Shown piece after piece: positions 1 through 9,010 of a stretch of 64,000 bases of DNA. Under the pieces are notes generated by a model. It was not told where the DNA came from. It saw nothing but the letters and a program-made list of their open reading frames with translations, and ran no database searches. Position numbers and translations under genes: made by a program. Location of the stretch: contig CAVSLM010000003.1 of NCBI GenBank assembly GCA_963728895.1, positions 209,674 to 273,673 of the forward strand, in the 5' to 3' direction. How positions within the stretch are numbered: position 1 is the first letter of the stretch; each line of letters begins with the position of its first letter. Source of the DNA: CAVSLM01 sp963728895. GTDB lineage: Bacteria; Pseudomonadota; Gammaproteobacteria; JBBQDK01.

Positions 1-2
1 TC

Positions 3-1682
3 CCTCCTGGCGAGCTGGCTGTCTTGCGGAATCGGGCCGACTCCGACGTCTTCAACCTGGTGGCGGTGGGCGAATTCAAACGTGGCAAGAGTAGCGTTCT
101 CAACGCACTGCTCGGTGCGGAGGTCCTGCCGGTCGGGGTAGTGCCGCTTACCGCCATCGCCACGGTGGTGTCCCATGGCGAGCAGGTGGCCGTGGAGGTG
201 GCGTTCGATGACGGCGAGATTCGGGCAATCGCCCTGCAGGCGCTGGCGGATTTCGTCACCGAGAAGGGCAACCCGCGTAACGTGAAGGGTGTGAGCGAGG
301 TGCGCGTCGTCTGGCCCTCCCCGTGGCTGGCTGGCGGCGTGCGGCTCATCGACACGCCAGGCATCGGTTCGGTGTACCGGCACAACAGTGACGTGACCTA
401 CCGCTATCTGCCCCACGCTGACGCCGTGCTGTTTCTGCTCTCCGTGGGTCAGCCCGCCGGGCGGGCGGAAACCGAGTTCCTCGGGGAGGTCCGCGAATAT
501 GCCGGGCGGATTTTCTTCCTGCTCAACAAGGCCGATCTGCTCACCGAGAGCGAGCTCGCGGAGTCGGTGGCGTTCGCCTCCGAGGTGATCGCCGAAGCAA
601 TCGGCCGGCCGGCGCCGATCTTCCCGGTCTCCGCGCGGCGGGCGCTCGAAGGACTCAGGAGTGGCGACCGGGCGGTGCTTTCCCAAAGCCGCTTCCCCGC
701 ATTCACCGAGGCCCTGGCGCGCTTTCTCATGGAAGGCAAGGGCAATGCCTTGGCCGCCGCCCTGGCCAAGAGGCTGTTGCGCCTGGTGGCCCAGGCCAGG
801 CTCAACGCGGAACTGGAAATCTCCTCGCTGCGTACCCCGCTGGAGGAACTTCGCCGCAAGCTGGTCGTCTTCGAGAACAAGCGCGGCGAGGTCGCGCGCG
901 AAAGGCGCGACTTCGTCGTCCTGCTGGAGGCCGAAGTCAAGCGGCTGGCGGACCAGACCGTCACCGAAGACGTGGAAGCCTTCCGCGCCCGCCTGATTGG
1001 GGAGATGGAGACCACACTTGGCGCGCGCTTCCAGAGCGCGCGCCACATGCCTTCCCGCGAGCTCTCTGCCGAACTGGAACGCGCCGCCGTGGAAGCGGTG
1101 AAGGGCGCCTGGGACGGTTTTCGCCGTGACGAGGATGAACGCATCGGCGCACAATGCCATGGATTGTGTCGTCGTTTCGGCGCCCGGATCGACGCCATCG
1201 TAGACGAGCTTTACCGCTTCTCGTCGGAGCTTTTTTCTGTACCCTTCGAGGCTGTCGGTGCGGACACCGACTGGCGCGGCCAGAGTGGCTTCTACTACAA
1301 GTTCTGGGACGAACCGCCCGTGCTCAAGACTCTGGCCGCCTCGCTGCTCCTCGCCTTGCCGAAAGTTTTGGGTGACTCTCTGCTCCTGCGGCAAGGCGTG
1401 AAATATGGGCGGGAACTGGCGGACACCCAGGCCGGTCGGGTGCGTTACAATTTCGCCCAACGCCTGGACAAGAGCATGCGCGACTACAAGTCCGCCATGC
1501 TGGAACGTCTCGACGCCACGCTCTCCAGCATCGAGGCCGCCGTGAAAAAGGGTCTGGAAACCGGCGCGGAAGACAGCGCTCTGGCGGATCGGCGCGCCGC
1601 CTCGCTGAGCAGCGAGTTGGAACGGCTGGCTGCGCTTGCCGACCGGCTGCGTATCCTGGCAGCGCTGGAGCACAGGGCCTGA
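3..1682 (+). CDS. Dynamin-like GTPase, 5'-truncated by window edge
   Basis: A large GTPase of the dynamin superfamily, expected to act on membranes by GTP-driven assembly. Counting from a TTG at 24, the G motifs are GEFKRGKSS (16-24), a G2 threonine near 43, DTPG (110-113) and NKAD (168-171). The rest is long and helix-rich with many charged residues, and a hydrophobic stretch near residue 440 could be a membrane paddle. The frame stays open leftwards to base 3 with no good ATG or ribosome binding site, so the true start is probably outside the window. About 240 bases without a recognisable gene separate it from the enolase gene on the same strand. Family call is firm; the cellular role is not known. 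Confidence 0.85.
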   Translation, partial: PPGELAVLRNRADSDVFNLVAVGEFKRGKSSVLNALLGAEVLPVGVVPLTAIATVVSHGEQVAVEVAFDDGEIRAIALQALADFVTEKGNPRNVKGVSEVRVVWPSPWLAGGVRLIDTPGIGSVYRHNSDVTYRYLPHADAVLFLLSVGQPAGRAETEFLGEVREYAGRIFFLLNKADLLTESELAESVAFASEVIAEAIGRPAPIFPVSARRALEGLRSGDRAVLSQSRFPAFTEALARFLMEGKGNALAAALAKRLLRLVAQARLNAELEISSLRTPLEELRRKLVVFENKRGEVARERRDFVVLLEAEVKRLADQTVTEDVEAFRARLIGEMETTLGARFQSARHMPSRELSAELERAAVEAVKGAWDGFRRDEDERIGAQCHGLCRRFGARIDAIVDELYRFSSELFSVPFEAVGADTDWRGQSGFYYKFWDEPPVLKTLAASLLLALPKVLGDSLLLRQGVKYGRELADTQAGRVRYNFAQRLDKSMRDYKSAMLERLDATLSSIEAAVKKGLETGAEDSALADRRAASLSSELERLAALADRLRILAALEHRA

Positions 1683-1923
1683 GCGTGCGTGCCGGTTTCT
1701 GCCCTGGCCGTCTTGCACTGCGCGCACAGGAAACATGCTCACCCATTGCGTCAGGCTCCGGGGCATTGCTGCCACTATACTCTGCTCCCGGTCCGATCCT
1801 GCTGTGCTGCGTGGCACCGGCCCGGATCAGTCAGGTCTGGTACGGCCACCATGACCAATGGCAGTGATTGGTCAGAGCAACGGCATCGACCCTCGTCAAT
1901 TGTCCAACCGATAGGGAACCATC

Positions 1924-3189
1924 ATGACCCCACGTATTCAGTCCATCGACGCCCAGGAAATCCTCGACTCCCGTGGCAACCCCACGCTGCGGGTTCACGT
2001 GCACCTGGACAACGGCATTGTCGGTACCGCCTCGATCCCGTCCGGTGCGTCCACCGGTGAAAATGAAGCGGTGGAACTGCGCGACGGCGACAAGACCCGT
2101 TACGGCGGAAAGGGCGTATTGAAGGCGGCAGCCAACGTCCACGACCTCATCGCGCCGGCCCTGATCGGCCACGACCCGCGCCGACAGGCACAGATCGACC
2201 ACGCCATGATCGAGTTGGACGGCACTGACAACAAGGCGCGCCTGGGGGCTAACGCGATCCTGGGGGTCTCCCAGGCGGTGGCGCGTGCCGCCGCCCAGGC
2301 TTGCGACCTGCCGCTGTATGCGTATCTGGGCGGGGCCGGCGCGGTGCATGTACCGGTGCCGATGATGAACGTGCTCAACGGCGGCAAGCACGCCGAATCG
2401 GGCCTGGATTTCCAGGAATTCATGATCTATCCCACCGGCGCGCCGAGCTTCGCCGAGGCCCTGCGCTACGGCGCCGAGACCTTCCATGCCCTGAAGAAGA
2501 TCCTCGCCAAGAGGGACTACGCCACCGGTGTGGGCGACGAGGGGGGCTTTGCGCCCCAGGTGAAGAGCAACGACGAGGCCTGCGAGTTGATTGTCGAGGC
2601 CATCGGCGCCGCCGGTTACCAACCGGGCCGCGATATCGCCATTGCCCTCGATCCGGCAGCCAGCTCCTTCTTCGAAAACGGCAAGTACCGGCTGACCCGC
2701 AGCCGCCAGGGCGACAAGAGCGCCGAGGAAATGACTGCGCTGTTCCAATCCTGGGTGGCGAAATATCCGATCGTCTCCATCGAGGACGGGCACGCCGAGA
2801 ACGATTGGGAAGGCTTCAAGGGCGTGACGGCCGCGCTGGGCGACAAGATCCAGATCGTCGGCGACGATCTCCTGGTGACCAACACCCGCTTCATCGCACG
2901 CGCCATCGCAGAGAAGTCCTGCAACGCGGCGCTGATCAAGCTCAACCAGATCGGCACCGTTACGGAGACCATCGCCGCCATCCATCTTTGTCGCCGGGCG
3001 GGCTGGGGCTTCGTGATCTCCCACCGTTCCGGCGAGACCGAGGATACTTTCCTGGCCGACTTCGCCGTGGCCATGGGCGGGGGACAGATCAAAACCGGCT
3101 CGGTGTGTCGTTCCGAGCGCATCGCCAAGTACAACCGATTGCTGGAGATCGAGCGGGAGCTGGGAAGGGCGGCGATGTTCGGGCGCTGA
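1924..3189 (+). CDS. eno: Enolase (phosphopyruvate hydratase)
   Basis: Converts 2-phosphoglycerate to phosphoenolpyruvate in glycolysis and gluconeogenesis, in the cytoplasm. At 421 residues it has the usual length. The active-site set is visible: the SGAST loop (40-44), QEF with Glu165, DEGG with Glu206, metal ligands in ALD (Asp243), SIEDG (Glu287) and GDD (Asp314), and LIKLNQ with Lys339. The signature reads LIKLNQIGTVTET rather than the commoner LLKVNQIGTLTET, and other stretches also depart from typical housekeeping enolases. The ATG is preceded by AGGGAAC. The usual pyrG or ftsB neighbours are absent, so this could be a second enolase gene. The enzyme call is firm; paralogue status is inference. 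Confidence 0.95.
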   Translation: MTPRIQSIDAQEILDSRGNPTLRVHVHLDNGIVGTASIPSGASTGENEAVELRDGDKTRYGGKGVLKAAANVHDLIAPALIGHDPRRQAQIDHAMIELDGTDNKARLGANAILGVSQAVARAAAQACDLPLYAYLGGAGAVHVPVPMMNVLNGGKHAESGLDFQEFMIYPTGAPSFAEALRYGAETFHALKKILAKRDYATGVGDEGGFAPQVKSNDEACELIVEAIGAAGYQPGRDIAIALDPAASSFFENGKYRLTRSRQGDKSAEEMTALFQSWVAKYPIVSIEDGHAENDWEGFKGVTAALGDKIQIVGDDLLVTNTRFIARAIAEKSCNAALIKLNQIGTVTETIAAIHLCRRAGWGFVISHRSGETEDTFLADFAVAMGGGQIKTGSVCRSERIAKYNRLLEIERELGRAAMFGR

Positions 3190-3433
3190 ACGGAGCGCCT
3201 TTCACTCATCCCGGAAGGGATAGCGCCAACGTAGTGGTGAGTGCATGCACGAGGATCGCAGGCGCGGCACTGTGGGGCCGTTGCCGGGAGGCGGTGATCG
3301 GTGTAATTTCGCGTCTGCCGGAGTGGATCCGCAGCCTTCCATCTCTTCATTTCCGGCGTGTTGGGATTGGTCGGAACATCGATGCACAAGAGAGTCGCTT
3401 GTTGATATTTGGTCAAGCTCTGGAGGGAATTCG

Positions 3434-4192
3434 ATGAAATTACGCCTGGGTGCTCTGTGTGCATCGGCCTTCTCAATTGCAGTAAATTCCACAGCCGTCG
3501 CTGCACCTGTTTCCATAGTCAACGGGAGCTTCGAGGACTTGTCGCCCGGTGTAGTCTTGGGAGTCCGCCAGTGGACATGTAATCCCTGTTTCCAGGCTGG
3601 TGGAACCGTGACACCCGATCCAATCGTCGGCTGGGTGGTTTCGGGCAGTGGCGATGCCGGTACATTCCGGCCAAGCGCCAATGAATACCCGGGTGCCGGT
3701 AGTTCAGGGACCCCGGCCAGTGGGATTCCGGACGGCATCCATGTTGCCTACAGCAATGGACCGGATATCAGCCAGGTCTTGAATGAGAAATTGGTGGCAG
3801 ACCGGACCTACGTATTGAATGTCGATATCGGTAACCGAAATGATCTGCCGCTTCCGGATTTTGCTATCGCATTACTGGCAGGGGGGAACGTACTTGCATC
3901 GATAGAATCAACATCACTTGTATCGCTTCCTGCCAACGGTATGTTCTCCACGGTATCACTCTCGTATTCTTCGGCAACAGGCGATCCCCTGGTTGGTCAG
4001 AGTTTGGAAATCCAGCTTGTCAACAATGGCGCAAGCCAAATGAATTTCGATAATGTAACGCTTGACACCATACCGTTGCCTGCAAGCTTGTATCTGTTTG
4101 GCAGCGGTATTCTGGGATTGATTGGCGTATCCAGAATGAAGAAGTCGTCATCGCGGAATTTATCCCGGAAATCTCACCAGCCGGCCAGCTGA
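3434..4192 (+). CDS. Exported PEP-CTERM-type sorted protein
   Basis: A 252-residue secreted protein. It has an N-terminal signal peptide ending near VAA-AP (about residue 23) and a C-terminal sorting signal: IPLPAS, then a hydrophobic segment (YLFGSGILGLIGV), then basic residues (RMKK). Exosortase cleaves such tails in the envelope of Gram-negative bacteria. The start follows a clear GGAGGG. The last ten or so residues after the basic cluster are encoded by the left arm of a dispersed repeat, so the gene appears to have been extended by insertion of that repeat. The gene is visibly AT-richer than its neighbours. No exosortase gene lies in the window. The body of the protein matches no domain I can name. 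Confidence 0.8.
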   Translation: MKLRLGALCASAFSIAVNSTAVAAPVSIVNGSFEDLSPGVVLGVRQWTCNPCFQAGGTVTPDPIVGWVVSGSGDAGTFRPSANEYPGAGSSGTPASGIPDGIHVAYSNGPDISQVLNEKLVADRTYVLNVDIGNRNDLPLPDFAIALLAGGNVLASIESTSLVSLPANGMFSTVSLSYSSATGDPLVGQSLEIQLVNNGASQMNFDNVTLDTIPLPASLYLFGSGILGLIGVSRMKKSSSRNLSRKSHQPAS

Positions 4193-4388
4193 CATTCTTC
4201 GCGATTGGCGAACGATGACACACGGTTTACGCCGCCGGCCTATCCCGGTTCTGGCGGATGATTCTCGCTCGCGCTGGCCGGGTCTTCACTCAAGGGGCAG
4301 CTACGGCTGGCCCGTTCGCTCCAGAGCGGCGCCAGGACGGCTGCGAATTCCGCCAGCTCCCGGGATGCTGGTGAGATCTCCGGGCTAG
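4161..4388 (+). repeat. Dispersed repeat, copy A (long form)
   Basis: About 228 bp. The left end reads CCCGGAAATCTCACCAGC and the right end GGTGAGATCTCCGGGCTAG, giving terminal inverted repeats. The interior shares the block GGCCTATCCCGGTTCTGGCG and the block CTCCAGAGCGGCGCCAGGAC with the copy at 31067. The left arm encodes the C-terminus and stop of the PEP-CTERM gene. The right arm supplies the TAG stop of the convergent acetyltransferase gene. Confidence 0.8.
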
Positions 4389-7039
4389 AGCCGCCGTACC
4401 ACCTGCAGGACGTTGGGGTCTTCCGCGTCGATCGACACGGCGAAACCCAGTGCGCGCACCAGCTTGAGCATCTCACGGTTGTCCGAGAGTACCTGACCTT
4501 CCATGCGCTGCAGTCCGCGCGAGCGGGCCTGCTCCATGAGCGCCTCCATCAGCCGGTGGCCGATCCCCCGGTGCTGCCACGCATCGTCCACCACCAGCGC
4601 GAACTCGCAGCTCTCGCCATCGGGATTGATGGCGTAGCGCCCTACCGCAATCTCGATCTCGGCGTCGCCCTGCCCGGTGACGGCGATCAAGGCCATTTCG
4701 CGGTCATAGTCGATCTGAGTGAAGCGCACCAGCATCTGGGGCGTGAGCTCCCTCAGGGCCTGCATGAAGCGGTAGTAGCGCGAGCGCTCCGAAAGGCCGC
4801 GCACGAAATCGCGCTCGATCTTCGCGTCCTCGGGACGGATCGGGCGGATGGTGATGCTGGTGCCGTCGGTGAGCTGCCAGGTGCTCACCAGCTGGGAGGG
4901 GTAGGGATGGATGGCCATGCGCGCGTAGCGGTCAGCGGTGGGAGAGCGGGCCTCGACCAGGACCCGCGCGTCGACGGCCAGCGCGCCGCGATCGTCGATG
5001 ATGAGGTTGACGTCCATTTCCTGCAGCCAGGGCAGCTCGCAGGTCATTTCCGAAACCCGCAGCAGCAGGCTTTCCAATGCCTCCATGTCCACGGGTGGCA
5101 TGTGCCGGAAGGCCTTCAACATGCACGCAATGCGCGTTCCGCCGATGAGGTTGCCGGCCAGGTAGGCGTTGAGCGGCGGAAGTGCCACGGCGCGATCGCC
5201 CAGTGCCTCGACGGCGATGCCGCCTGCGCCGAAGGTGATCACCGGGCCGAATACGGCGTTCATGTTCATGCCCACGATCAGCTCGCGGCCGTTCGGTTTC
5301 ACGCACATGGGCTCGACCACCACGCCGTCGATGCGTGCCGCGGGCCTGCTCGCGTGCACCTGCGTGAGGAGATCCTGATAGGCGCTGCGCACCGCCGGTG
5401 CATTGTTCAGGTTGAGGCGCACGCCACCGGCATCCCATTTGTGAATGATGTCGGGCGAGGAGATCTTGAGCGCCACCGGGAACCCCAGTTCCTCGGCGAG
5501 CACCAGGGCTTCGGTCGCCGAGCGTGCCAGCACCGCCTGCGCCACCGGAATCTGAAACGCGCGCAGCAGTGCCTTGGACTCCATTTCGCCGAGGGTGTTG
5601 CGATGCTCGGCGAGCGCGTTCTCGATGATCATGCGGGCGCCGTCCATGTCCGGCGGCTCATGATGGGCGAGCGGCCCGGGCGTCTGCAGCAGCAGCGTCT
5701 GGTTCTGGTAATAGGCGGTCAGATATGAGAACGCCTCGACCGCGGCTTCCGGCGTGTCGACGCTGGGAATGCGCGCATGTCCGAGGTGGACACGCGCCTC
5801 CTCCACCTGCGGCCCCCCCATCCAGCAGGCGAGCAGCGGCTTCTCCGAGTGCTCGGCCAGGCTGCACAACGCATCGGCCACCGCCACGGGTTCGCTCAAG
5901 GCCTGCGGCGTGAGGATCACCAGCACCGCATCGACATCTCCATCCTGTAGTGCCGCCGCCACCGCGTCCCGATAGTGTGCGGCGCTGGCGTTGCCTCCCA
6001 GGTCGAGAGGATTGTCGATGCGATTGCCCGTTTCCGAAGAGGTGGCGTCGGAGCGCACCGCGAGCGGTATGCCGATGTCGGCGGCGCGATCGGCGGCCAT
6101 CAACCCGGGTCCGCCGCCGTTGGTGACGATCGCCAGCCGCTCGCCGCAGGCACGATAACGCCCGGCGAGCGTCTTGGCGGCCGCGAACAGCTGGTCGATG
6201 GTCATGGCGCGCACCACGCCTGCGCGCCGCAGGGCGGCCGCGAACACGTCGTCGCGCCCGGTCACCGCACCAGTCTGTTGCGCCACGCGCGACGCTCCGC
6301 CGTGGCGGCCGACACGCAGGACGATGACGGGCTTGACGCGTGCAGCAGCGCGCAGCGCGCTCATGAAGCTGCGGGCGTGGCGGATGGTTTCTACATAGAG
6401 CAGGATGCTGTGGGTGGTGGGGTCGGAAACCAGGTAGTCCAGCACGTCGCCGAAATCCAGGTCGGCCGATGTGCCCATGGACAGCGCGGTGGAGAAGCCC
6501 ACGTCATTGGCCTGTGCCCAGTCGAGGATGGCCGCCGACAGCGCGCCGGACTGCGACACCAGGGCGAGATTGCCGGCGTTGGTACCGCCGCGGTGAACCG
6601 TCGCGTTGAGTCCGGTCGCCGGGCGCATCAAACCGAGACAGTTCGGGCCGAGAAATCTCAGCCCGTGTCGGCGCGCGTTGGCGAGGGCCTCCTGCTCCAG
6701 GGCAGCGCCGTTCGGCCCTGCGTCGCGAAACCCTGCCGACACCACGAGCGCCGCGCGTACCCCATGCTCTCCGCAGTCGTTGATGATCTGCGGCACGGCC
6801 GCCGCGGGCGTGGCGATCACTGCCAGGTCGATGGGCTCCACAATGTCCGCGAGCGAGGCATGACAGGGCAGTCCCTGAACGCTTTGGTACTCGGGGTTGA
6901 TCGCAAATAACCCGCCCGCGAAAGAAGACTCGCGCAGGTTGCGCAGCAGCACGGTGCCCGGTGCATCCGGGCGCTCGCTGGCTCCGAACACCGCGACCGA
7001 GCGCGGTGCGAACAGCCTGCTGAGGAAGTGTTCACCCAT
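4385..7039 (-). CDS. Pat-type protein acetyltransferase: NDP-forming acyl-CoA synthetase fused to GNAT
   Basis: A large fusion enzyme of the Pat/PatZ (YfiQ) class, which in known members acetylates lysines of metabolic enzymes with acetyl-CoA. From the ATG at 7039 (884 residues) the order is a CoA-binding Rossmann domain (about 5-130), succinyl-CoA-ligase-like domains, an ATP-grasp domain (about 480-700) and a C-terminal GNAT domain (about 715-884). A GTG eight codons upstream (7063) is a possible alternative start. Whether the ligase half is active cannot be judged by eye; in PatZ homologues it is regulatory. The gene is divergent from ppk2, and its stop codon lies in the end of a dispersed repeat. 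Confidence 0.85.
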   Translation of the reverse strand: MGEHFLSRLFAPRSVAVFGASERPDAPGTVLLRNLRESSFAGGLFAINPEYQSVQGLPCHASLADIVEPIDLAVIATPAAAVPQIINDCGEHGVRAALVVSAGFRDAGPNGAALEQEALANARRHGLRFLGPNCLGLMRPATGLNATVHRGGTNAGNLALVSQSGALSAAILDWAQANDVGFSTALSMGTSADLDFGDVLDYLVSDPTTHSILLYVETIRHARSFMSALRAAARVKPVIVLRVGRHGGASRVAQQTGAVTGRDDVFAAALRRAGVVRAMTIDQLFAAAKTLAGRYRACGERLAIVTNGGGPGLMAADRAADIGIPLAVRSDATSSETGNRIDNPLDLGGNASAAHYRDAVAAALQDGDVDAVLVILTPQALSEPVAVADALCSLAEHSEKPLLACWMGGPQVEEARVHLGHARIPSVDTPEAAVEAFSYLTAYYQNQTLLLQTPGPLAHHEPPDMDGARMIIENALAEHRNTLGEMESKALLRAFQIPVAQAVLARSATEALVLAEELGFPVALKISSPDIIHKWDAGGVRLNLNNAPAVRSAYQDLLTQVHASRPAARIDGVVVEPMCVKPNGRELIVGMNMNAVFGPVITFGAGGIAVEALGDRAVALPPLNAYLAGNLIGGTRIACMLKAFRHMPPVDMEALESLLLRVSEMTCELPWLQEMDVNLIIDDRGALAVDARVLVEARSPTADRYARMAIHPYPSQLVSTWQLTDGTSITIRPIRPEDAKIERDFVRGLSERSRYYRFMQALRELTPQMLVRFTQIDYDREMALIAVTGQGDAEIEIAVGRYAINPDGESCEFALVVDDAWQHRGIGHRLMEALMEQARSRGLQRMEGQVLSDNREMLKLVRALGFAVSIDAEDPNVLQVVRRL

Positions 7040-7129
7040 CGGAATCGTCCGTTTCGGTGCCACGATAGCGGCGGGCCGCGCCTCGGACTGCGTCCCTGTT
7101 CCGGCACTCCGGGTGCGCGCCCGCGCTGG

Positions 7130-7157
7130 TTGCGGCTCGACTCGCGCAGTATATACA
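7130..7157 (+). promoter_or_regulatory. Candidate sigma70 promoter for ppk2
   Basis: TTGCGG at 7130-7135 and TATACA at 7152-7157 are separated by 16 bases, about 36 bases before the ppk2 ATG. A TACAAT overlaps the second hexamer. The pair sits in the intergenic gap between the divergent acetyltransferase and ppk2 genes. This is pattern recognition only. Confidence 0.4.
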
Positions 7158-7193
7158 ATCGCTCGGGACAGTGTGCCGAACCAGACCAGAACA

Positions 7194-8012
7194 ATGCGCC
7201 TGCGCCGGCCTTCGAAGCACAGGCCGCTTCCAGCCGGGGATCACAGTGTGTCACGTCTTGCAAAGCTCAATCTGGAACGCCGTCTTGGTAAACAAAAGTA
7301 CAGCGACCTGATCAAGGACTGGCAGCTGGAGCTGCTCAGTCTGCAGCAGTGCGCCATGCGCGGCGGCGTGCGCGCCATGATCAACTTTGAAGGCATGGAC
7401 GCAGCCGGCAAGGGAGGCTCCATCCGGCGTATGGTCGAAGCGCTCGACCCGCGCGGTTACAAGGTGTTTCGCATCGGTCCGCCCGAGCCATGGGAGCAGG
7501 AGCGACACTATCTGTACCGCTTCTGGGTGAAGGTGCCCCCGCCGGGCGAGCTGGTGATCTTCGACCGATCGTGGTACGGAAGAGTGCTGGTCGAGCGTGT
7601 CGAGCAGCTGGTGTCGGTGCAGCAATGGAAACGCGCCTACGCAGAGATCAACGACCTGGAGCGCACGCTCATCGAAAGTGGCGTGGTGCTGGTCAAGTAC
7701 TGGTTCCACGTCGATGCCGACGAGCAGCTGCGGCGCTTCGAGGCGCGCCTCGCCAATCCCTTCAAGGCCTGGAAGATGACCGACGAGGACTGGCGCAACC
7801 GCGGCAAGTGGGACCAGTACGTCGCCGCCGCCGAGGAGATGTTCTCCAAGACCGACACCAAGTACTCGCGCTGGCACATCATCCCCGCCAACGACAAACA
7901 CTTCGCACGCATCGCCTGCCTGCAGATCCTTGCCCAGGCGTTGCGCAAGCGTGCCGAGCAACTCGAGCTCGATTGTCCGAAACCCATCGCCCACGCGCTG
8001 CGGCTGCGCTAA
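7194..8012 (+). CDS. ppk2: Polyphosphate kinase 2 family phosphotransferase
   Basis: A single-domain, 272-residue PPK2 protein. The family transfers phosphate between polyphosphate and nucleotides in the cytoplasm. The Walker A motif GMDAAGKGG is at 67-75 and the DRSWYGR motif at 124-130. The residues around these motifs look more like one half of two-domain polyphosphate:AMP phosphotransferases than class I PPK2, so AMP or ADP as acceptor is possible but unproven. I chose the ATG at 7194 because the family core begins soon after it; no strong ribosome binding site precedes it. A solitary end of the dispersed repeat lies ten bases beyond the stop codon. Confidence 0.88.
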   Translation: MRLRRPSKHRPLPAGDHSVSRLAKLNLERRLGKQKYSDLIKDWQLELLSLQQCAMRGGVRAMINFEGMDAAGKGGSIRRMVEALDPRGYKVFRIGPPEPWEQERHYLYRFWVKVPPPGELVIFDRSWYGRVLVERVEQLVSVQQWKRAYAEINDLERTLIESGVVLVKYWFHVDADEQLRRFEARLANPFKAWKMTDEDWRNRGKWDQYVAAAEEMFSKTDTKYSRWHIIPANDKHFARIACLQILAQALRKRAEQLELDCPKPIAHALRLR

Positions 8013-8021
8013 CCCGCTGGC

Positions 8022-8040
8022 GAGATTTCCGGGCCAGGCG
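8022..8040 (-). repeat. Dispersed repeat, solitary terminus
   Basis: GGCGAGATTTCCGGGCCAG matches the right end of the dispersed repeat family with two changes. No second end or interior is recognisable. It lies ten bases after the ppk2 stop codon, so it again marks a gene 3' end. Confidence 0.5.
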
Positions 8041-8134
8041 TCTGCCCCGCATGCATAGCGCTTCGCAGCGCCTTCACGCCTGACCAGCCGGGCGCAGGCA
8101 CAATCGATGGTACGGCGCGCGCTCCCGTTCGCCG

Positions 8135-8998
8135 TCAGTGGATGGTTCCGAGCAGTGCGGCGCGGTAGCGACGTACGCGCGCATCGTTCTCGCCGAGCAG
8201 GGCGAAAATGGCCATCAGGCCCTTGCGTCCGACCTCGTCGCGGAAGAATCGATCGCGTCTCACGATTTCCAGCAGCTCGTCCATGGCGCCCTCGTAATCG
8301 TCGCTCAACAGTCTCAGCGCGCTCAGCTGATAACGCACGCCGAGGTCGGCGGGATCGCGTTCCAGAGCTTGTTCGAGCTCGGTGGCATCGGGCGCCTGTC
8401 GGGCTTCGTTGATGAAGCCCAGGTGCGCCATGAGGATTGCCACCGAAGGATCCTCACGGGCGGTGCTGGGCAGTGCGCGCAGGCGCTCGGCTGCCTCGAT
8501 GGTGTCGCCGTCGCGCATCAGCAGCTTCGCATGGGTGATGGCGATGCGGGCGTTGGCCGGCTCCGCCGCGCCCGCCTCGTCCAGGAGTGCGTAGGCGGCT
8601 GCGAGCTGTCCCTCCTGGTGCAGCCGCACGGCAGTGCCGAGCTGGACGTCCGAAGGGCGCCCGACGTATCGATCGATGAGCTGCCGCAGGCGCGCCTCGG
8701 ACTCTGCGCCATGCACCTCGTCCACCACCTTCTGGTGGCGGTATACCTTGAGCGTCGGCAGGCTGTTCACGCCCTGGTCTCGGGCGAGCTGCCTCTGCTG
8801 GTCGGTGTTCAGGTTCACCAGCAGAAACTTTCCGCAGTACTCCTCGGCAAGCTTCGCCAGCACGGGCCAGAGCTTCAGGCAGGGACCCGCCCAGGGCGCC
8901 CAGTAGTTCACCAGTACCGGACCCTTTCGCGAGTTCTCCAGCACCAGGGACTGGAAGTTTTCCGCGGTCGCCTCGTAGATGTAGCGCGTATCGTTCAT
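8135..8998 (-). CDS. Thioredoxin-TPR protein (CnoX/YbbN-like), active site lacks the first Cys
   Basis: 287 residues from the ATG at 8998, which has AGGGG eight bases upstream. The N-terminal thioredoxin fold has WAPWAGPC at 33-40, so the usual CGPC is AGPC and only the resolving-type Cys40 remains; the cis-proline loop NSLPT (79-82) is intact. The C-terminal half is helical TPR-like repeats, as in CnoX (YbbN), a holdase that hands clients to GroEL and also lacks a full CXXC. A classical disulfide reductase role is therefore unlikely. It lies 12 bases downstream of the radical SAM gene on the same strand, so the two are probably one operon. Confidence 0.85.
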   Translation of the reverse strand: MNDTRYIYEATAENFQSLVLENSRKGPVLVNYWAPWAGPCLKLWPVLAKLAEEYCGKFLLVNLNTDQQRQLARDQGVNSLPTLKVYRHQKVVDEVHGAESEARLRQLIDRYVGRPSDVQLGTAVRLHQEGQLAAAYALLDEAGAAEPANARIAITHAKLLMRDGDTIEAAERLRALPSTAREDPSVAILMAHLGFINEARQAPDATELEQALERDPADLGVRYQLSALRLLSDDYEGAMDELLEIVRRDRFFRDEVGRKGLMAIFALLGENDARVRRYRAALLGTIH

Positions 8999-9010
8999 GC
9001 GCAACCCCTG

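Noticed and set aside
1831..3024. 397-codon minus-strand frame opposite enolase
   Set aside because: Enolase is unambiguous on the plus strand; the antisense product is His/Gly/Asp-rich with no domain.
4556..5728. 390-codon plus-strand frame opposite the acetyltransferase gene
   Set aside because: Shadow of the Pat-type gene; no ribosome binding site, no domain.
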